A stretch of 64,000 nt of DNA from Symbiodinium kawagutii. Lineage: Eukaryota > Sar > Dinophyceae > Suessiales > Symbiodiniaceae. The translations under genes were made by a program, and so were the position numbers. The notes under the pieces were generated by a model that was not told the DNA's origin, ran no database searches, and was given only the letters and a program-made list of their open reading frames with translations. The stretch covers positions 217,261 through 281,260 of the forward strand of contig VSDK01001314.1 of assembly GCA_009767595.1 (NCBI GenBank), in the 5' to 3' direction. The stretch's first letter is position 1. Every line of letters begins with the position of its first letter. Shown piece after piece: positions 22,836 to 34,150 of the stretch.

Positions 22836-24660
22836 AAAATGGTTGGATGATGCTCAGTTGATGGAAATTGTTTTATATTGTTTTATTGTTCGATGATGCT
22901 TAGTTGATATCACTTTGGGGGAAGAGAGGCTTGATGTTTTGTTGGAAGGCCACCGGCAAGCAAGGGATCTTCAATTCTTTGAAGCCTGGCGTTTTGCTCG
23001 GGGCTTTGCTGCTGCTGGTTTGGTTGTCATGTTGACAAAGTGATGTTTTTATTGAAATATTGAAGATGGCGGTATAAGGGTATAAGACAATTATGATGGC
23101 TTATGAGTGATAATGATTCATATTGAATTATAGTTATAGTTATAAAGCAACAAATCTATGAAACTGATAGGGCGCAGCCCCACCTGCAGATCGGGGTTGC
23201 TCTCCCAACCTTTCAGTGCCAGAGGACATTCAGAAGATTTGTCCTTTGTACAATTCCAGATTGGCTCCTCCTGTGTTCCTCGGCCAGATTGCTGTGATGC
23301 CGCAAGCCTACCCATTTCTCAGACTGTAATACATGTTGAATTATCTCGATGTATCATCAGACTGTTTCCAACTGCGGTGGTCCTGATGAGCTTCAAGATG
23401 AAGATTGGCTTGCCTGTCACAATAGAAATTATCCAAATCATCTGAGTCAGATATCAAAATCAAAGGGTATTCCTAGCAACGGTGTTAGACGAACCAACAG
23501 GAAATCTTGGCACATCTTGGAGCTTGACAATATTCGTTTCACCAGAGTCAGGGGGCACAACCCTCGGCAAGGAAGCAAGTGATGGGTTTAGCTCAAATTA
23601 AAACAAACAACAATGGCTACCTTGCAACAATGATTGAGCTACCAACAGTGAGTTTAAATGGAAGCCAGTGATGGGTTTGGCCATGGTAAACTGATTGGCT
23701 TTCCAACAATGATTCGGCGCTTGGTTTTTGCGCCATAGCCATACATTGTCATAACGGACCGGTACTGAGCCCCGGAGCGGGTGTGGCTCCACGCTAGCTG
23801 CAAGATGCAAGCTCCCGCTAGGCGCAGTGCAACGACAGGTCAGGAAACCAAGCAGGTTTGATAGGAAAGCGCAGATGGTCCGGTGCTAGTCCGGTGTATC
23901 ACATAAATTGCATCATTGGTAGCAATCACCTGACCAGTCACGAGTTTGGACCTGCTTTGACGTGCCTATGACAACAGTTCATGGCATGGAGTATGATCAT
24001 CCACACAGCAGAAACTATCAAGATGAAATCAAATGGACAAGCAAGAAACTTCACCAGTGCCTATACAATCTGCAGTCATGTAGATGTTCACATCTTTTTG
24101 ATTCTGGGTGATTGTCAATTGTGACATCTTTTATCTTTTCGCAGCAGCTGCATTTCAAAGGCGGCCAAATCTTCAACCAACCAATTGATCATGGTTCATG
24201 CATTTTTATTGTTGTTGCTCATATCGTCATGTCATATTATCCTATTGATATCTATGTTATGTTTAATGACTAGATATGACTAGCTAACCATCCAAACCAA
24301 CGAACCAGGCACAACCATCATGCACCACGATTACTTTATCGTACGTCATTTTTGCTTGAACCATCATGTTTCATCAAACATCATGAACTATGAATTGACC
24401 ATCACCTATCCACCATTAAACATAATTTAATGAACTATTTTCAACGACAATCAAATCATCATTAATTAACAACTTATTAACCACCATGAATAACCATCAT
24501 CCAAACATGCTTCTCCATCATCACCAACCATTCTACCCACGAATCAGCAGTTCGCCATCATAAACACCATTCACCGCCATCATTATCCAATAGATTTCGG
24601 ATTCTTAACATTTATCGACCATCATTAACTGTTTATCAACTAATTACCACTCATCATCCA

Positions 24661-24812
24661 CCGTTATAAACCATTATAAAGCATTATAAACAATTATAAA
24701 CAAATATAAAACCATTATAAAACCATTATAAAACCATTATAAAACCACTATAACCCACTATAAACCACTATAAACCACTATAAACCACTATAAACCACTA
24801 TAAACCACTATT
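24661..24812 (+). repeat. 10-bp tandem repeat ccactataaa
   Basis: Starts as accattataaa and settles into exact ccactataaa units. Confidence 0.92.
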
Positions 24813-25945
24813 AAGTGTCACTAGCGCCATCATCCATCATCCCTGCAGTTCGTTTCCACTGAAGCGCAAGCGCTTCAGGCTTTGGGTTCTTGGGCTTCTG
24901 AAGCGGATCACCGGCACCATGTCCATGGTGTCGCTCGGTGACCGCTGGTGGCTTGCATTGGCATTATTAACCACTATTAACCATTACTAAGCCAATGATT
25001 AATCATGGTTAACTAAGGTTATATTATGATCATTAACTAATTATTAGTTATGCCATTGGCATTACTATTCATCATTAACTAAGGTTATATTAATCATAGT
25101 TAATGATGAATGTACAGCATGCGTTTCACTCCCAAGGTGGGGCGAACTGAGTAAATGTGAACCAACCAACGATACAATAGATTGTTGATGGGTTCATAAG
25201 CTAGTAATTGTTTCAGATGATAACGATTTTTAGTTAACTCCTATAAACCAACCAACCAACTATTGCATGGTTCAGAAGCTAGTTAATTATTGATGATATG
25301 TAAGGCATAATGACGACCAACAATAATCAAGGATATGTAATTCCATTCCAATGGTTTTCAGATGGTGAAAGAGCTGGTCAATGGTTGATCTTAGGGGATA
25401 ATAGTGATAGCCAGCTTGGTGCAACCGCTCCCTGAGATTGAGTTTTCCCTGCATGAACACCGTGAAGAGTTGGATTCCCATGGCTGTGAATCATTTTTAT
25501 GGGGATGAGCCTGGCTGGGCCACTCTGAAGGTTCATGTCTACCAAACTGGTTTGTTTCCCTGTGATGGGTCTTGGGTCGGTTACAATCCAGACATGACAT
25601 ATTATTTTTGGTGTTGGTATTCTGCCCCATGGGACTGCAACGACTGTCAGTGACAGCTGCAGATTTGTAAGATAGAGTCATGCCATCAAGCACATGTTGA
25701 CAATGGTACAGTCATTGTCCACTCAACCTATGCAATGCGCCTAAGGCACATGATTCCTTCCACGAATCTAACCTAGCAATGGATCATCCACCATTTCTAT
25801 CATGTTGACCTCTTGGGAATGGCCATCTTCCAGCCGTTGTTTGATTACCAGGGGATGTACCGAATCGCACAAAGCGTATGCCCAGGACACATCGAATGAG
25901 CCATGATCTTCAATGGTTTGCCACATGTTTCGGAAAACAAATGGT

Positions 25946-26052
25946 GCTTTCTTAAAATTCGGGCTACCCACAAATCACTCAGTTTATCAGCCATCTATAG
26001 TAACTATAGTAATAGACCATCTATTTTTGGGGTTCCCTATCTTGAGAAACCG
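25946..26052 (+). mobile_element. family B element
   Basis: Ends gctttcttaaaattcggg and ccctatcttgagaaaccgcc are imperfect inverted repeats. Confidence 0.65.
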
Positions 26053-26160
26053 CCAAATCCCACCTGGTGCGACGCTGGGTAGGGCACTCTGAGGCGTCGC
26101 ACCGCTGAATAGGATGGAATTCAGAACAGCATCCATGAAGAGCTCGTTACGGGAGCTTGA

Positions 26161-26205
26161 ACCAACCAACCAACCAACCAACCAACCAACCAACCAACCA
26201 ACCAA
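26161..26205. repeat. (CCAA)n microsatellite
   Basis: Eleven uninterrupted accaaccaacc-type units, directly followed by a family A copy. Confidence 0.97.
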
Positions 26206-26401
26206 TGGTTATAACTGGTTATAATGGTTAATAATAGGGGATAACAACTAGCAACTATAGGGAATATACCAGCTATATTTGGCGAGCTGGGTCAATGTTA
26301 ACCAACCCACTAATGGGGGATTATGACCAGCAAAACCAGAGGGAAAACAATGGTGAATGATAGGGGAACCAGGGGTACAGGGTCTTGACCCACTGCCATA
26401 T
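26206..26401 (-). mobile_element. family A element, long version
   Basis: The plus strand shows the second segment (ggttataatggttaataata) and then ggcgagctgggtcaatgt to ttgacccactgccatat. The GGCGAGCTGGGTCAA end is shared with copies at 28.6, 45.2 and 52.3 kb. The right end overlaps the start of the next family B element. Confidence 0.7.
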
Positions 26402-26523
26402 GGGTGTTTCTTAAAATGGGGAACCTCCAAAAATGGCTGGTTGATTGCTGTTGGTGGTTGACATCATCAATGGTTGATAGTGGATGATTTGTGGGTACCC
26501 CTATTTTGAGAAAGACCCATATG
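26397..26523 (+). mobile_element. family B element with extended inverted ends
   Basis: The left end catatgggtgtttcttaaaa and the right end (ending attttgagaaagacccatatg at 26523) are inverted repeats over about 20 bases with two mismatches. The first bases are shared with the family A end, so one element probably inserted at the edge of the other. Confidence 0.75.
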
Positions 26524-27569
26524 CATGTATGATGAGTTTCTTTGTAGAGGTGCGATGTACCAAAAGTTTTGATCAAAGCCACTATTGTTTTGGTTGAGGC
26601 TGGTTGCCCCGGAGTATTTGGTAAAGACTTTTGGAGTTTAACATATCGATCACCGCAAAGAATGGCTACATGGATCAACCATCATGACAACAGAACGGAT
26701 ATATTGATCAGGTCATCAAAATGATGTATATAATTGTAGAGGAGAGGCAGGGTACTAACAAGAAATCCAAACAACTTGACTAGTTTGATTGCAATAATGA
26801 GATACTCTTGTTACTATTCAGCTAATAGAATAACTGTGGGTGACATCATGGCCATGGTTTTGACCAGAATAAATGAATTGCCACAGTTGTTTTGTTGTTT
26901 TTGTGGGTGTACTTACTATCATCGGAGTGCTACCCATCATTGACAAGTAATGATCATAGTCAACATAATCAACTGCCACTAATCATTCTCGACCACTTGA
27001 AACATTGTCATTGATCATCAATTAGCCACTATAGACCGTTGTTCTTGATCATGAGTGGAGAAGCATGAGTCGCTTGATCTCCCAAAACTCATCAACCGTT
27101 GTTCTTATTGTCCCCGTTGCTGACCATTATTAACCATCATTACCCTTCAGCAACCATTATCAACATTATTAACATGGCCATCGACCATGGTTGTTACCAT
27201 CATCAAACATCAGTTACTGAAACAGCTGGATCTGAAGTGAAGGTACCACCGCCACGCTTCAGGTCCCTTTGGCCTTCAGGCGCTTGAGTATCTCGGGAAA
27301 GCGCTGGTGACCCCCACGATTCGGGTGACCCCCCAGCTAGGGTGATGCTGTGATGCGACAGCGTCAATTTTCATGTAGTTTAAGTTTATTTTCACAGGAC
27401 TTCAGAGCCATCAGTCGTCAATGAGGTTCGTTATGCACACTGCTTGAGGCTTATTGATTTGAGCATATGATTTGTTTGCCACCACTGTTTGTGTGAATCG
27501 TGTACGCATCTCTTCTTTCATAGAGTGTATCATAGTCATCATTCTTTTGGGGCTTCTTTCAAACAACAA

Positions 27570-27665
27570 CTCGTTGGTGGTTTCACACATTTTTTGTTTT
27601 CCCTAGTAGTTATTAACAAATGGTTGGTTGACTAATATTTTTCATTGGTTGAAACCACCAACCAG
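27570..27665 (+). mobile_element. family C element
   Basis: From ctcgttggtggtttca to gaaaccaccaaccag, with the core ccctagtagttattaacaaa. Confidence 0.75.
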
Positions 27666-28420
27666 ACAAGCAAATTCAGGGAATGTCCAGAAACCTTCTC
27701 CTCGTCAGGCGTTCATCCTGAGACCTTTGCTGATGAGTGCGCGGCTTGGGACCGTTTTGGACCACATATGTACACTGATCGAGATCAGTGGACAATGGCG
27801 AAAGCATCCAATTGGCGTGTTGATACTCTTGGGAAAAAAAACTCATCACAAAGCCACCAGGTGACACTATTCCGGCGTCAAGGGCCTTTGGGTTTATACC
27901 AAAGCAGGGTAAGCAACAACTCACCAAACAAGCGTCATCTTACTGGGAAACTATTGGTTTTGTCGGCGTCACTATGTTGGCACATACCTATGTTGAGCTT
28001 CGTCACGAGTATTCAAGGAAACTATAAATGTAGAAGCTGCAACTCTTGCACCATATAGTCATGTAGATACTATGCATGGTGTTTGTACCCGTACAACTTG
28101 TGATTCTAGCGGTTGGGGAATAGAATTTCTCCCCTTCATGAGTTGTGATATGTTGTTCAACCTCACTGCTGGTCAATGATCAAACCTACACGTTGTCAAA
28201 CGGAGAAGTAGCCGGTTGGTTGAACTGCACCAGCTGACCCCTTCCAACAACTAGCTGGGGAAAGCAGCGGCACCAGGTACACCACTTCAGTCATGACCAT
28301 CATCGGGCGAATCCTTTTGGGCCTGTACAAAACCAGGGACCAGGTGGCAAAGCAAAGGGAGATGTTGGGACTTTGGTGTTTCCGTGACCGGACTTTTGGG
28401 CACACCATGGATGGACAAAC

Positions 28421-28653
28421 CTCCATTTGGCTGTGGGTCAAGACCCTTAGTCCCCCTGGTTCCCCTATCATTAACCATTGTTTTCCTTGTGAAATTGTTG
28501 GTTATTAACCCCCATGATTTTTTTTGCTTAATATCGACCCATAGCCATATTGTTGGTATATATCCACTATAATTGTTAGTTATCATCCCCTATCATTAAC
28601 CATTATAACCAGCTTTTTTTCCTTGGTTAACTGCTTGACCCGGTCGCTCGCCA
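28421..28653 (+). mobile_element. family A element, long version
   Basis: First part ccatttggctgtgggtcaag to atcgacccatagccatat (28550), then the second segment and the ggtcgctcgcca end. The 10-bp repeat ttttgggcac lies at 28394 and again at 28654, so a long, partly diverged target duplication is possible. Confidence 0.7.
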
Positions 28654-28814
28654 TTTTGGGCACCTTTGGACACACCGATTTAACGACCATGTTGTAACCT
28701 GTATGCGCACCGCCTGCCACAAGATCCACTAATTTGGGGCACGGAGCTACAGTTTACCGTTGTGGGCCGGCCGGCAGCCGTGCGTCACAGATATGCTCGG
28801 GAATGTGCAGAAGG

Positions 28815-28978
28815 TGTATATATTTTAAAATACATATATATATATATATTTTTTTCTTCTTTTAACATACATACAGCACATTTATGTTTCTTCTTAATAT
28901 GTCTTTCAGTATTTATTTATATATATAAATGTATTCCATTTACATTTGATTATATAGAAAACATTGTGTGTATTGTGA

Positions 28979-29006
<28 letters not shown>
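28815..29006. repeat. TA islands
   Basis: Two TA runs (about 28830-28850 and 28980-29005) separated by AT-rich sequence. Confidence 0.9.
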
Positions 29007-29009
<3 letters not shown>

Positions 29010-29499
29010 CAGGATCAGTTTGTACCAGTTGACAGACATGAACGCATGGATTTTCAATGAACCATGGAAGAGTCGCCCGCTATAGTTGCTTGGAATAGGT
29101 GGCAACCAACTTGCAGCTGAATCGGTCCTTGAAACCTACATCATTCGTGGCCGGGGAAGACAAGATAAGCCATGAATGATACAGGACCTGCAACAAGAGC
29201 GCATCACCTACTGGGTTCAACTTATGAAGGGAGTAGTGTCAAGTATTGGGGTGGGAGATCAAAATCGCCAACCAGGGAGCTGCATCAACCACCAAAACGA
29301 ATCCCAGGTTTTGGAAATGGATTGATTCACAACGGATGCGTTGAAAAACGGTCGACCTACCAGCCCTGCTCATCAGAGTGGGAGTCATATGCGCCAGAGG
29401 TGCCAACCTGAATGTTTGGAAAGCCATGTCATGTTCGCCTCTTCCAGACTGTGTTGATCTAAGCAACGCTTTTCATACTGATGATCAGCTGGTTGTATA

Positions 29500-29615
29500 G
29501 TCCCATACGGGTCAAAATCGGAGTACCCTCCCGTTTTCATCCAAGTTATTCATCATTTGTAGCAATACGCCAACCCCTTTTGTCGGGTTACCAAATTGGC
29601 TTGAGAACCCCCGCA
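29500..29615 (+). mobile_element. family B-like element, diverged
   Basis: Shares catccaagttattcatcatt and the ending ggcttgagaaccccc with the family; the left end is degraded. Confidence 0.4.
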
Positions 29616-30164
29616 TTTGTTTCCAGCTGGCAGTGCGGAATTCGCAGTTTTTCCTCGCTGGGCGCCACCCCCGTGCCCACGTACAGTCTTACGTGAACAT
29701 CCCCACGGAGACTCTCTCAGCTGACGACATCCTGAAGGTGGACTGTGGGTCGGAGGGCTCCATCAGTGGGAATCTAGGCCCTCCCTCCACTGCAGAATCC
29801 TCAAGGTTGAAGCTTGGCGTTGTTTTTCCTTCTTCGGTGGAAACTCTGCATGTGAAAAATGTTGATGTCTGCAGGCACGGGAGCTCAAGTCAAAAGTGTG
29901 GAAGCTAGGATAGCTGCATCCAATTTGTGAACATCAGTTCACTTGCTTGTTAGACAGCACATCTACTGAAGTCTCTACCAGTCCCTGGCTCGTGCCTTGC
30001 CACGTTTGCCGCCTCCATAGGTGGAGAACGTTCATGCTCCTCACTACGATGTGGACGGCAACCCCAACTTCTATTGGTTCGAGGTCGTTGCGCCATGGGC
30101 TTGCTCGGGAGGACGAAGATTCTTAGCGCAGGCTGTTGCGAAACCAAGCATGAACCTGGAATGG

Positions 30165-30277
30165 TGGTGATTCTCAAGCCAGTTTGGGGACCCCAAAGTT
30201 GGCATTGGCTGGCTTAGTAGTATAACTGGTCAATAAAGGATGATAGCTGGGCGCACTCTCTATTTTGAGAAACCACC
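30165..30277 (+). mobile_element. family B element
   Basis: From ggtgattctcaag to ctattttgagaaaccacc, with the core aaggatgatagctggg also seen at 18.6 and 47.5 kb. Confidence 0.6.
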
Positions 30278-32580
30278 GGATAGAATCACCTGGGTTTGTC
30301 GATGATTGGTGTGGCCGCCCCACAAAATGTGTTTCACAGCAAACAGTCATTTTGCAATGATTGAGGGAAATCACCAATGATGAATGCACCCATGCTGCCA
30401 CTGCTAAAGCTAGAAAGACCATACCTCATGTTTATCACTCCACCGCGATTTTCTGATATGTCATGCAACCTCACAAGAAGTTTGACATACATTTTCTTTT
30501 TCAACTGTATGTTTTTCACCTGCCTATTTGCATAATCTTTACAACCTGTGCTGATAGCAATTGGAACATGTGGTCTGACAAGTTGACAAGTTATTCAATA
30601 TTACTTCTGGCAAATCATTTAACATGTGTTCTGACTGTTTCATTGCACGTATAATGTGAAACCTCGCATACGTTCACATTGCATGTATTCTGACAGTTTC
30701 ACATGGCATATTTCCGACATGTTCATTTGAGGTGGATGGCGCATTATCTGTCATTTGTGCTGAGAGGCTTTAAGGCAATAAATATTCTGAAATGTTCACG
30801 CGATACATATCCTGACGCCTTGTTCGGCATTCACTCTGCTTGCCATGGTAGCACCGCCGCGTGAAGATGCAAACAGGCATCACCATGTTTATTCTGTGCT
30901 ACCATAATCATGAAAACGACGAGTGTCGCTGCTGTCGTCACGTCTCGATCCAATAGCATCATCATGGTTCATGATTATCTTCACAGTGGCCACCAGCAAC
31001 TATCATCAACCATTCGTCAGTACCCATATTATATATAAACCAATTATGAAGCCCATGGGCAACCGCTGATATCCCCATGAGAGACACATCACCACTCAGC
31101 AGAGTCATGTGATCATCCTGCAGGCAGCTCTGCCCAAATTCTTGTTGAGGTTCGTTGCTGGGTTGGCGCGCTTGCGGGTTGATGCGGCCTATGTGGATCA
31201 TTTGATTGGTTATTGCAAGGGTGGTATTTACCATGTTCATTTTCTCATTTTCTCTATCATAGTAGGTACGAACATTTTCTATGGTCCAGAAAAGTATATG
31301 GTTTTCGTTGGTAACTACTATTCTGTTGGTGTACACTCATTCCCTAGTAAAACACTGGCCTGTCTAAAATCATACTGGTAGCATCAACCATCAATATCAT
31401 TCAGAATACATACATCGATGAGTATTGTTCTATCAACACCGGATGATTCTGTTGGTTTATGACATCCTGTCAAGCATCAACCATGAGATCCATGAGCTGT
31501 CCGTGCTATGTGATGGCCAAGCCTTATAACAACTGCAAGTATCCGTGCTCATTTGGATTCCAAAAAGGAAGTCTCCATTTGAGTGAGCCAGGTCAACATC
31601 CCGCGAGCAGCTGGTGCATATTTGAGTACTAGGATGGGCCTGTTGTTTTTGTTTAGGCCGGCACTGGATACTCAACTTCCTGGTGATTTCACCCTGTATA
31701 CTCTTCACAGCTCCTCATTTCAAGCAGTGTTTCCGACGCTGGTTACGGCTGGTGTGGACAGCACTCGTCCCAGAATAGAGCAACTGTGTGTGTCACACAA
31801 TGTGGTAAGCGCTGATTAGAGCCAGCAGGAAGCCTCCAAAATGTGTCGTCAATGATATGGGAGTTGTTTGCACATGTTCAATGCTTTTTGTTTTTTTTAC
31901 TCCTTGGCGCTTCCACAGATGCCTGGGCAGCTCTCGTCACATCAGATGTTTCTGAAGGTATAGAATTTAGAAGCAAAGCGGACCAAACAGTGTCAAAACC
32001 GTTCGGTGGTTTTGAAATGGTTCATGAACAGATTGAACAAAAAAACGCGGATGGGTCCAGTCCCGCTAAAACAATCCATTGATATCCATTGATATTGGAG
32101 AAGCCATTGTTGGAGCCGCTTACCGTTAAATGAGAGCTCCCCCAGCCCCCAAAACCTCGAGCCCACGTCCCTCAGCATGTTGCAGCTGTTCCATGAGCGC
32201 AGGAAACTCTATCTGCCCTTGATGACCTGTTTTTATAGCGCCTTGCGGAAGCTCAATGCGGAGAACCATTCGCTCTCAGGCGCCGGCGTGGTCAGAAGTC
32301 GGGGTGCAGTGGTCAGTGGTAGGGTGATGGATTGAAGAGGCATGGTATGCTGTTTGGTTTCTCATGCTACTAGGGAAAAGTCAGCAACAAATGCAACAAA
32401 AATCGGATTCAAGTTGTAGCTGGTCTTTTTCCAGATTTGTGTCGGCCTGTTGCGAAGCAAATTTACCTCGTTCGAGTTTTGATTTGCAAAGATTTGGTTT
32501 CTATGGGCTGAAATGCCCTTGACAAAGTTATCATGAATGATCCGAATCATAAACAGACTATCCACCAAGACAGTTAATTG

Positions 32581-32679
32581 GGTGTTTCTCAAAATGGGGG
32601 TACCCCCAAATCATCCTTTAATAGTCATTTGTAGTGATAAATCAACCATTTTTAGGGTCCCCTATTTTGGGAAACCACC
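32581..32679 (+). mobile_element. family B element
   Basis: ggtgtttctcaaaatggggg to cccctattttgggaaacca; one of the best-preserved copies. Confidence 0.8.
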
Positions 32680-32852
32680 ATTTGATTATGATCACAAGCA
32701 AGGACGGTTGACGCTATCGGTTCACTGCTCCGATATGGCAAAGCTGGCATTTGACTCGGTGAGACGCTTTGTTAACGTGTCGCTGGCACCGGATATACCA
32801 AGGAAGCAGCAGCAGAGGTCGTAACAAGACGCCAGGCGCCATGACAAGGAAG

Positions 32853-32870
32853 CTGTATGTCATGATATGG
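32853..32870 (+). repeat. 18-bp direct repeat, left copy
   Basis: ctgtatgtcatgatatgg, identical to 32981-32998, bracketing a family A element. Confidence 0.9.
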
Positions 32871-32980
32871 CCATGGGTCAAGCATTTAACCAACCAATAA
32901 TGGGGGTTAATAACCAACAATAACAAGGAAAACAGTGGTTAATGATAGGGGAACCAGGGGTACAGGGTTTTGACCCATAC
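32871..32980 (-). mobile_element. family A element with 18-bp target duplication
   Basis: A 110-bp copy from ccatgggtcaagcatttaac to gggttttgacccatac, cleanly bounded by an exact 18-bp direct repeat. It fixes the element borders better than any other copy. Confidence 0.88.
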
Positions 32981-32998
32981 CTGTATGTCATGATATGG
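32981..32998 (+). repeat. 18-bp direct repeat, right copy
   Basis: Identical to 32853-32870. Confidence 0.9.
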
Positions 32999-34051
32999 AA
33001 GCCATATCCGATCAGGCATATTTGGATTATCATCAGCCATGATGTTGTGCAAATAGTGGTGATAACTTGTTGTCATCCCCTCAACGCTCGAACAGTGCTG
33101 ACCATCAATAACAATGTTCACCGATTCTTCGCCGCGAGCCAGCCGTTGTCAATCAGTATTTACCGTTACCGTTTGCGCGCCAACCATCAAGATCATCAAG
33201 ATTGTTTATCATGATAGTCACAACAATCACTACTAGCCATATCCAGTAGGCCCATGTCTCGATCCCATCAGTCGCCATCATGGACCATTCAGATCCAAGA
33301 GACACTTTCATTTGATGGCTGGTGGCTGGTGGCTGGGAGGGAGCTGAGGAGCCACGCGGAACCCATATATTTCCTTTTAAAGGGGGAGCTAAAGAGCTGC
33401 CAGCAGTGCTCCAACCAAAAGATAGTTGCATAAGAAGTATTCACCATCGACCATTACTAACCAGTGATCATGAACCCCCATGCACCCTTACTTTTCAGTG
33501 TCAACCATGGACCATTTAGCATTATATAGAGCAAGACAGTGCTTGGCTTACCATTCCTGTCACAAGCATTGGATGGTATCTAATTACTAATTGACCATGA
33601 CCGGTACATTCTTGGTACTCATGTGTGGTTCATTTACCGTCAACCATTCAAAACCTGCAATACCCACCTTACTCAGTCATGATTACAGCCATCATTTACC
33701 ATCTTTAACCACCATTACTCAGCATCATACCCAAGCTAGTCGCAATTGCAAACGCACTGTCAACAGTAGGTCATGACTTGAGCCCACCGATCGTAGGCAC
33801 CTTCGATGATGCTTTGAACGATCCCAACCACAACACATGGGACTCTGGGCGCACCTGCGGGCAGTGGTTGATGATGCAGGTGTGATGGTCTGGATGGCTT
33901 ATACCTACTAACTTAGGTTTTTAGTGTTTTTGGGATATGATTGTTTTACCATATAACCACTAAAAAAGTTTTTTAGCAAGGGATCTATAAGCCACCAAGT
34001 CATGGTTTGATCCGCATCCACTTCAAATGATCCGCATCGCCATGTTCTCTT

Positions 34052-34150
34052 CTGCTTGGCGGTTTTAAAGATTTTTCTATTTTCTCTAGTGATGATTGAC
34101 AAATGGTTGGTAGACTAATGTTTTTCATAGGTGTTGAAACCACCAACCAG
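34052..34150 (+). mobile_element. family C element
   Basis: ctgcttggcggttttaaa to gaaaccaccaaccag, with the core tgacaaatggttggtagact. Confidence 0.7.

Larger units (their letters stand above)
20130..24660. other. gene-free stretch with short elements
   Basis: Contains family C (21004), A (21367) and B (21598) copies. A GC-richer patch near 22640-22835 is listed separately. From about 24.2 kb the sequence is dominated by accatcattaacc-like motifs. Confidence 0.45.
24813..28814. other. gene-free stretch with short elements
   Basis: Families A, B and C and a CCAA repeat lie here. The remainder is AT-rich with many ttaacca and gatcatgg motifs and no credible coding frame. Confidence 0.45.
29007..32580. 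other. gene-free stretch, possible weak exons
   Basis: Family B copies at 29500 and 30165. A frame at 31843-32082 (79 codons, hydrophobic start and then a polar segment ending EQIEQKNADGSSPAK) is the only mildly protein-like item. No family is recognised. Confidence 0.35.
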
